From: an uncultured bacterium
GTDB lineage: Bacteria > Planctomycetota > Phycisphaerae > Phycisphaerales > SM1A02
Direction: 5' to 3'
DNA length: 11,023 nucleotides
NCBI GenBank assembly: GCA_903861235.1
Contig: CAIOTP010000096.1
Span: 1-11,023, forward strand
Part shown: positions 7,145 to 11,023 of the stretch, one piece after another
Numbering within the stretch: the first letter of the stretch is position 1
Layout of the letters: every line of letters begins with the position of its first letter
Program-made: the position numbers and the translations under genes
The notes under the pieces: model-generated
Told to the model about the DNA's origin: nothing
Databases searched by the model: none
What the model saw: only the letters and a program-made list of their open reading frames with translations

Positions 7145-7162
7145 CCGGCGGCGGCGGGTCCG

Positions 7163-8257
7163 TCAGGAACGGGCGTGGCTTCGGCGCGAGCGGGCCAGGT
7201 CGGCCGCCACGAGCGGAGCGTCGGTGGCGCTGGCGGCGAAGCCATCGGCACCGACCACCTTCCACAGGTCCGGCACCATGTTGAACGGCATGCCGCCCAC
7301 CATGAAGGCTGCGTCGGGCGCCTGACCCTCCTCCTTCACGGTTCGGATCAGGTGGGCCACGCTGCGAATGGCCAGGGGGGTGCCGGCGCTGACCGCGATC
7401 ACGTCGGCAGGGCCGCGGTGAGGCTGGGCGCCGGCCACGGCCGCCACCTCGTGCGAAGGCATGTTGGCACCCAGGCATTCCACATGCCAGCCCTCCACGT
7501 CGAGCAGGTCGCTCACCATGCGGATGCCCAGTTCATGCATGTCGCCGCCGGCGCTGCACGCCACGGCCACCAGCCCGTTGGCGGGCTTGCGGCGGGCCTG
7601 CCCGCGAAGGCGTGCCATGATGGCCTGCGTGGCCGCGGTGCAGTAGTGCTCGTCGGCGATGCTGGCTTCCTGCATGTGCCACATGCGGCCGATCTCCTGC
7701 ATGGCCGGAGAGATGATCCTGGTCAGGATCTCGGCCAGCGTGGCCCCGCCCTCGAGCTGTTCATGGACGATGCGCTCCGCCTTCTCGCGGTCGCGCTGCA
7801 GCAGCTCCAGCAGGTAAAGGCGGGAAAGCGTGCCCTCGTCGGCCAGGCGGTCGAGTTCGCTCGGCGGAGGCATGACCTTGTTCTTCGTCTCGCTCAGGGC
7901 GGCGTCGATCATGGGCTCCGCGCGGCGCACGATGTCGGCGGGCAGGTTCTCCCGGACCACCTGCTTCAGCGCGTGAAGGCTCCGCTCCACATCCTGCTCG
8001 CCCATGTCGCGGGCCATGAAAGCGGCTCGGCTCCAGCTGGCGTGAGCGGTGAAGATGGCGGATCGGTCGGCGGCCAGAGCCTCGACCAGGTGGGCCACCC
8101 GCGACTGCACCTCGTGCCGCCACATGCGACGGCTGTCGCCGCCGTAGCGGATCTCCATGTCCGGATCGTCCGTGTGGATCTGGTCGACCGTCCATTCGGC
8201 GACGGCCCGGGCGACGGCCTCGAGGGCCTCTGCGGCTTGGAGATGGGCGGGATCCAC
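7163..8257 (-). CDS. Cobalamin-binding protein with CarH-like photoreceptor residues, no MerR domain
   Basis: A 364-residue soluble protein. Residues about 1-125 are an acidic, probably helical region I cannot assign; no MerR-type winged helix is visible. Residues about 132-218 form a B12-binding four-helix cap. It contains Trp193-His194 and, nine residues after the Trp, Glu203-His204, the W-x9-EH set of CarH-type adenosylcobalamin photoreceptors, in which the His next to the Trp becomes a cobalt ligand after light. Residues about 227-350 form the Rossmann-like B12 domain, with DMHELG (239-244) giving the lower ligand His241, then SAGTPL (290-295) and VGGMPF (320-325). Spacing His194-His241 is 47, near that recalled for Thermus CarH (45). 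The start is GTG 8257 with only a weak AGGT upstream, so it could lie elsewhere nearby. It follows the GH15 gene by 98 bases on the same strand. It could be a light- or B12-responsive regulator acting through a partner protein; a light-independent cobalamin or corrinoid carrier is the main alternative. Confidence 0.88.
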   Translation of the reverse strand: MDPAHLQAAEALEAVARAVAEWTVDQIHTDDPDMEIRYGGDSRRMWRHEVQSRVAHLVEALAADRSAIFTAHASWSRAAFMARDMGEQDVERSLHALKQVVRENLPADIVRRAEPMIDAALSETKNKVMPPPSELDRLADEGTLSRLYLLELLQRDREKAERIVHEQLEGGATLAEILTRIISPAMQEIGRMWHMQEASIADEHYCTAATQAIMARLRGQARRKPANGLVAVACSAGGDMHELGIRMVSDLLDVEGWHVECLGANMPSHEVAAVAGAQPHRGPADVIAVSAGTPLAIRSVAHLIRTVKEEGQAPDAAFMVGGMPFNMVPDLWKVVGADGFAASATDAPLVAADLARSRRSHARS

Positions 8258-8355
8258 GGGACCTGAATTCGACCGCCGGGGGCGTCGGATTCAACCCCGT
8301 CCCACGAGCGTCGGGTTATGGAAACCCTCGAAAACAAGCGAGATGAGGGCGGTGT
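8258..8355 (-). other. Gap between GH15 gene and cobalamin-protein gene
   Basis: These 98 bases separate two genes on the same strand. On the minus strand CTCG (8339-8342) and CGAG (8327-8330) can pair around an 8-base loop, followed by GGTTTCC, which is too weak to call a terminator. The sequence GCGTCGG occurs at 8282 and 8309. I see no clear promoter or operator. Confidence 0.3.
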
Positions 8356-10386
8356 TCACCCCCTCAGGCGATGCCGGGCGGGTTCCTCCGTGGACATCGC
8401 CCCTTCCGTGGCCGCCAGACGGCCGGTCAGCTCGGCGTGCCGCTGGCGGTACTGCAGCACGGTGGTCATCAGCGTGGCATGGCTCCAGGTGAGTGGGCTG
8501 ACCGAGATCTGGGCACCCGAGTAGGGGTCGTACTGCTCCGCCAGCACGCCACTGCGGGCGGCCCGCCAGTGGGTCCACTCCACGTAGTCGAGCGCCTCGC
8601 GAAGTTCCGACTCGGTGGTGGCCTTGGCGATGATCCACTGGGCGTACCAGAGCGTGCAGATGATCCAGGGGTTGCCGGGCACCTCGTGAAGGGCGTGACG
8701 CTCCACCTGGTGGTACGGGTCTCGCTCGTACCGGGCGATGCCTCCCACCTCGGTGCGGACCCAGAGCCGCTCGCGGATGGCCTGCATGTGGCTGGCCACG
8801 CGAGGGTCGGCGGCGTCCAGGGCGCCGAACGCGAAGAGCGCGTAGGCGGAGGCGTCCAGCGTGAAGTCCAGCCGGTACCCGCCGTCCTCCTGGGGGACGG
8901 CGCATCGCGCGAAGAGCCTCCGCTCGGGATCCCACATGTGCCGCAGCATGGCGCCGCGCATGCGCTCGGCGCCCTCGCCGAACTCGGCGGCGCGGTCCAT
9001 GGCACCCATGTCGCTGGCGAAGTTGCTCGCGGCCTGCAGCGCGCCGATGGTGGCGCAGACGGTGAACAGGTGCACGCCGCGACGCTCCTCCCACAGGTCC
9101 CAGCTGGGCATGGGCAGGCCGGCGTGGTCGCGATAGCTCAGCATCCAGTTGGCCGTGTCCACCACCAGCGGGTTGTAGAGGTTCTTGATGAACTCCACGT
9201 CGCGGAAGGCCAGGAAGTGCTTGCGCAGGGCCCAGGTGACCAGCGCCGTCTCGTCCTGCTGGATCGGCAGCCAGCGGCCCTTCTCGGTGAGCCACGGGTG
9301 CCAGGTGCTGGCGAAGGTGCCGGTGGGGTTGTACTTGTGCAGGAAGTAGCCGTCGGGGTGGCGGACCCGCTGGCAGAAGGCGAAGAAGCGCCGGCTCAGC
9401 TCGCTGTGGCCGGCCAGCGTGAGGGCGTGGGCCACCAGCGCGCCGTCCCTCGGCCACATGTAGCTGTAGGTGTCGCCTGCGAAGTGCGTGATGTCGTAGT
9501 CGTTGGCCGCGATGATGGCGCCGCCGTTGTCGATCTGCGTGCGCACGATCAGGGCGCTTCGCCGATGCAGGTTGGCCAGGTGATCGGGCAGGGGATCGTT
9601 GGGCACCGCCTCCTTCTGGCTCCAGAGCCGCCAGTACGCCTCGGTGCGTTCCATCATGCGCTGGGGGGTCTTCAGGCGCACCTTGTCGTTGAGCTGACGG
9701 ACCGCCTCGTGGCTGGAGCCCGCGGCGATCCAGTAGGTGCAGACCTCGCTGCCTCCCGCGGGCACGGTCAGGTGGAAGCCCACGGTGCTGTCCACGCTGC
9801 CCTGTGCGATGGCGTTGCGGCTCAGGAGACCGTCCTCGGCGTCTCGCCAGGTGCCTTCGGCGTCGCCGATCCGCTTCTGGCCGGTGGCCCAGCTGCCGAT
9901 GCCCCAGCCGCCGGGATGCACGCCGTTGAAGAGGAAGTATCGTTCGTCCTTGTAGTGCACGAGGCCGCTGGTGGAGGGGTCGAACGCCACCGTGTCGCCC
10001 ACCGGACTCTCGCCCACCGAGAGGTCCGCGTGGAAGAACACGCGGACATCGCGGGCTCGCCCCAGCAGGTCGCACACGGTCACGCGACGGAAGAAGACGG
10101 GGCTGAAGTAGTCGACGGCGTCATGGCAGACCAGCTCCAGGCCCAGCCGCTCGTGCCGCAACCGGACATCCGTGACCAGCGAGTCCCGCTTGTAGGACAT
10201 CTCCCGGGTCCATCCCGAACTGTCCACCCAGGCGAAGTGTCCGTCCGCCCAGACGCCGAACCGCTGCAGGTGGCCGCAGGTGTGGTTGGGCTGGCCCACA
10301 TGGGGCCAGTACAGGTCGCGGATGCGGTACAGATCGTCGAACGCGACCAGCATCTCGCCGTTGCCGATGGGAATGTTGCGTGGCAT
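8356..10386 (-). CDS. Glycoside hydrolase family 15 protein (glucoamylase type)
   Basis: A 676-residue inverting glycosidase likely to release glucose or a similar unit from alpha-glucan ends; GH15 also includes glucodextranases and trehalases, so the substrate is open. Residues about 1-240 form the N-terminal beta-sandwich of prokaryotic GH15 enzymes, opening with MPRNIPIGNG (1-10) and DLYWPHVGQPNH (24-35). The (alpha/alpha)6 barrel follows, with YMWPRDGA (309-316), the general acid in LWEERRG (431-437, Glu433 or Glu434) and the general base Glu618 in AEQYDPYSGA (616-625), then SPLTWSHA (630-637). Both catalytic sites look intact. No signal peptide is visible, suggesting a cytoplasmic enzyme, for instance in turnover of glycogen or trehalose-like sugars. 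The ATG at 10386 fits the family start; a TTG at 10425 would add 13 proline-rich residues. Neither has a clear ribosome site. Confidence 0.92.
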   Translation of the reverse strand: MPRNIPIGNGEMLVAFDDLYRIRDLYWPHVGQPNHTCGHLQRFGVWADGHFAWVDSSGWTREMSYKRDSLVTDVRLRHERLGLELVCHDAVDYFSPVFFRRVTVCDLLGRARDVRVFFHADLSVGESPVGDTVAFDPSTSGLVHYKDERYFLFNGVHPGGWGIGSWATGQKRIGDAEGTWRDAEDGLLSRNAIAQGSVDSTVGFHLTVPAGGSEVCTYWIAAGSSHEAVRQLNDKVRLKTPQRMMERTEAYWRLWSQKEAVPNDPLPDHLANLHRRSALIVRTQIDNGGAIIAANDYDITHFAGDTYSYMWPRDGALVAHALTLAGHSELSRRFFAFCQRVRHPDGYFLHKYNPTGTFASTWHPWLTEKGRWLPIQQDETALVTWALRKHFLAFRDVEFIKNLYNPLVVDTANWMLSYRDHAGLPMPSWDLWEERRGVHLFTVCATIGALQAASNFASDMGAMDRAAEFGEGAERMRGAMLRHMWDPERRLFARCAVPQEDGGYRLDFTLDASAYALFAFGALDAADPRVASHMQAIRERLWVRTEVGGIARYERDPYHQVERHALHEVPGNPWIICTLWYAQWIIAKATTESELREALDYVEWTHWRAARSGVLAEQYDPYSGAQISVSPLTWSHATLMTTVLQYRQRHAELTGRLAATEGAMSTEEPARHRLRG

Positions 10387-10494
10387 GGGTGGGACTTGGA
10401 CTCGCGGCGGGGCGGGGGTGCCCAAGAGATATCGGATTCAGCCGGCGGCGGGTGAAGCGCCGATCGCCCGGAATTCCGACGATGGTGCGGGAAT
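10387..10494 (-). other. Gap between fabF and the GH15 gene
   Basis: These 108 bases hold a weak 5-bp hairpin (CGGCG at 10446-10450 with CGCCG at 10458-10462), a 10-bp palindrome CGGAATTCCG (10469-10478), and a second GAATTC at 10491 exactly 20 bases after the first. GATATC (10428-10433, its own reverse complement) is the only AT-rich spot and could be part of a GH15 promoter with a leader of roughly 35 bases. No T-rich terminator after fabF is visible. Confidence 0.3.
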
Positions 10495-11023
10495 TCAGCC
10501 CTTGAAGGGGCCGAACACCAGGCTGGTGTTGTGGCCACCGAACCCGAAGCTGTTGTTGATGCCGTAGCGCACCGCCCGCTGCTGGGGCTTGTGGGCGACG
10601 AAGTTCAGGTCCATGCCTTCGTCCGGGGTGTCCAGGTTGATGGTGGGAGGCATGACCCCTTCCCGGATGGCCAGGATGGTGGCCACGCTTTCGATGCCGC
10701 CCGCGGCGCCCAGGGCGTGCCCGGTGACGCTCTTGGTGCTGCTCATGGCCAACTTGGCCGCGTGGGCCCCGAAGAGCCGCTTGACCGCGGTCACCTCGGC
10801 CTTGTCGCCCAGCGGGGTGCTGGTGCCGTGGGCGTTGATGTAGTCCACGTCGTCGATGTTCAGGCCCGCGTCGCGAAGAGCCGCGGACATGCTGCGGAAG
10901 GCGCCGCTGCCCTGGTCGTCCGGGGCGGCGATGTGGTACGCGTCGCCGCTGCAGCCGTAGCCCAGGACCTCCGCGTGGATGCGGGCGCCGCGCTTCCGGG
11001 CGTGTTCGAGGTCCTCCAGCACG
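10495..11023 (-). CDS. fabF: Beta-ketoacyl-ACP synthase II, C-terminal part
   Basis: The C-terminal 176 codons of a condensing enzyme of fatty acid synthesis, which joins malonyl-ACP to a growing acyl-ACP. Two active-site histidines are present: the one in NAHGTSTPLGD (codon 10828-10830) and the one in STKSVTGHALGAAGG (codon 10717-10719), with the conserved Lys at 10732-10734. NNSFGFGGHN near the end is the usual FabF C-terminal loop. The first codons in the window (VLEDLEHARKRGA) match the middle of the protein, so the Met-like GTG at 11020-11022 is internal and the gene continues past the right edge. The family is about 410 residues, leaving some 235 residues and the nucleophilic Cys outside. 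FabB or a polyketide-type ketosynthase is less likely given the sequence pattern, but the missing half would settle it. Confidence 0.95.
   Translation of the reverse strand, partial: VLEDLEHARKRGARIHAEVLGYGCSGDAYHIAAPDDQGSGAFRSMSAALRDAGLNIDDVDYINAHGTSTPLGDKAEVTAVKRLFGAHAAKLAMSSTKSVTGHALGAAGGIESVATILAIREGVMPPTINLDTPDEGMDLNFVAHKPQQRAVRYGINNSFGFGGHNTSLVFGPFKG

Noticed and set aside
7175..8266. A 363-residue plus-strand open frame opposite the cobalamin protein
   Set aside because: It is rich in His, Gly and Val without any motif, while the minus-strand frame has a full B12-binding architecture.
8371..10455. A 694-residue plus-strand open frame opposite the GH15 gene
   Set aside because: It lies fully antisense to a well-supported enzyme with intact catalytic motifs. 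Its composition (Val, Gly, His, Ala rich, no motif) is what high-GC antisense frames produce.
10469..10496. Palindromic CGGAATTCCG and a second GAATTC 20 bases later, as a possible operator
   Set aside because: The motifs are short and could occur by chance. Part of the second lies in the fabF stop codon, and nothing ties them to a regulator.
11020..11022. GTG as a start codon for a short fabF-like protein
   Set aside because: The sequence begins mid-family and continues into the window edge, so this is an internal Val codon of a full-length fabF.

Overview
This GC-rich window carries eight protein-coding genes packed closely together, two of them cut by the window edges. It shows no mobile element, CRISPR array, rRNA or tRNA. 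The likely source is a bacterium of the Planctomycetota, perhaps the Phycisphaerae. The main clue is a membrane protein ending in a paired-cysteine ribbon (CxxCGY then CxECG) of a kind common in that phylum; this is an inference from family knowledge, not a database result. Use of the GatCAB tRNA amidotransferase fits most bacteria.

Layout. On the minus strand at the left, gatC and gatA overlap by 4 bases; gatA runs off the left edge. Divergent from them is a ROK-family sugar kinase (plus strand), followed by a candidate hairpin terminator. Convergent with the kinase is a minus-strand cluster read in the order Bax inhibitor-1/YccA-type membrane protein, multi-pass zinc-ribbon membrane protein, and Nif3-like metalloprotein. 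The last two overlap by 4 bases. Divergent from that cluster is a PIN-PhoH protein (plus strand). The right third is all minus strand: the C-terminal part of fabF, then a GH15 glycosidase (glucoamylase type), then a cobalamin-binding protein that converges on phoH.

Functionally this is mostly housekeeping: transamidation of misacylated tRNA (GatCA), fatty acid elongation (FabF), sugar phosphorylation (ROK kinase), alpha-glucan hydrolysis (GH15) and RNA-related ATPase/nuclease activity (PhoH). GH15 and the ROK kinase could act in sequence on glucose, but they are 6 kb apart and in separate units, so this is only a pathway-level remark.

The most interesting item is the cobalamin protein at 7163-8257. 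It has the light-sensing residue set of CarH-type adenosylcobalamin photoreceptors (Trp-His, then Glu-His nine positions on, plus DxHxxG), but in place of a MerR DNA-binding domain it has an N-terminal helical region of unknown function. Secondary points are a ROK kinase without the usual zinc cysteine cluster and a Nif3 protein whose metal motif resembles the eukaryotic version. I did not find a convincing new multi-gene system.
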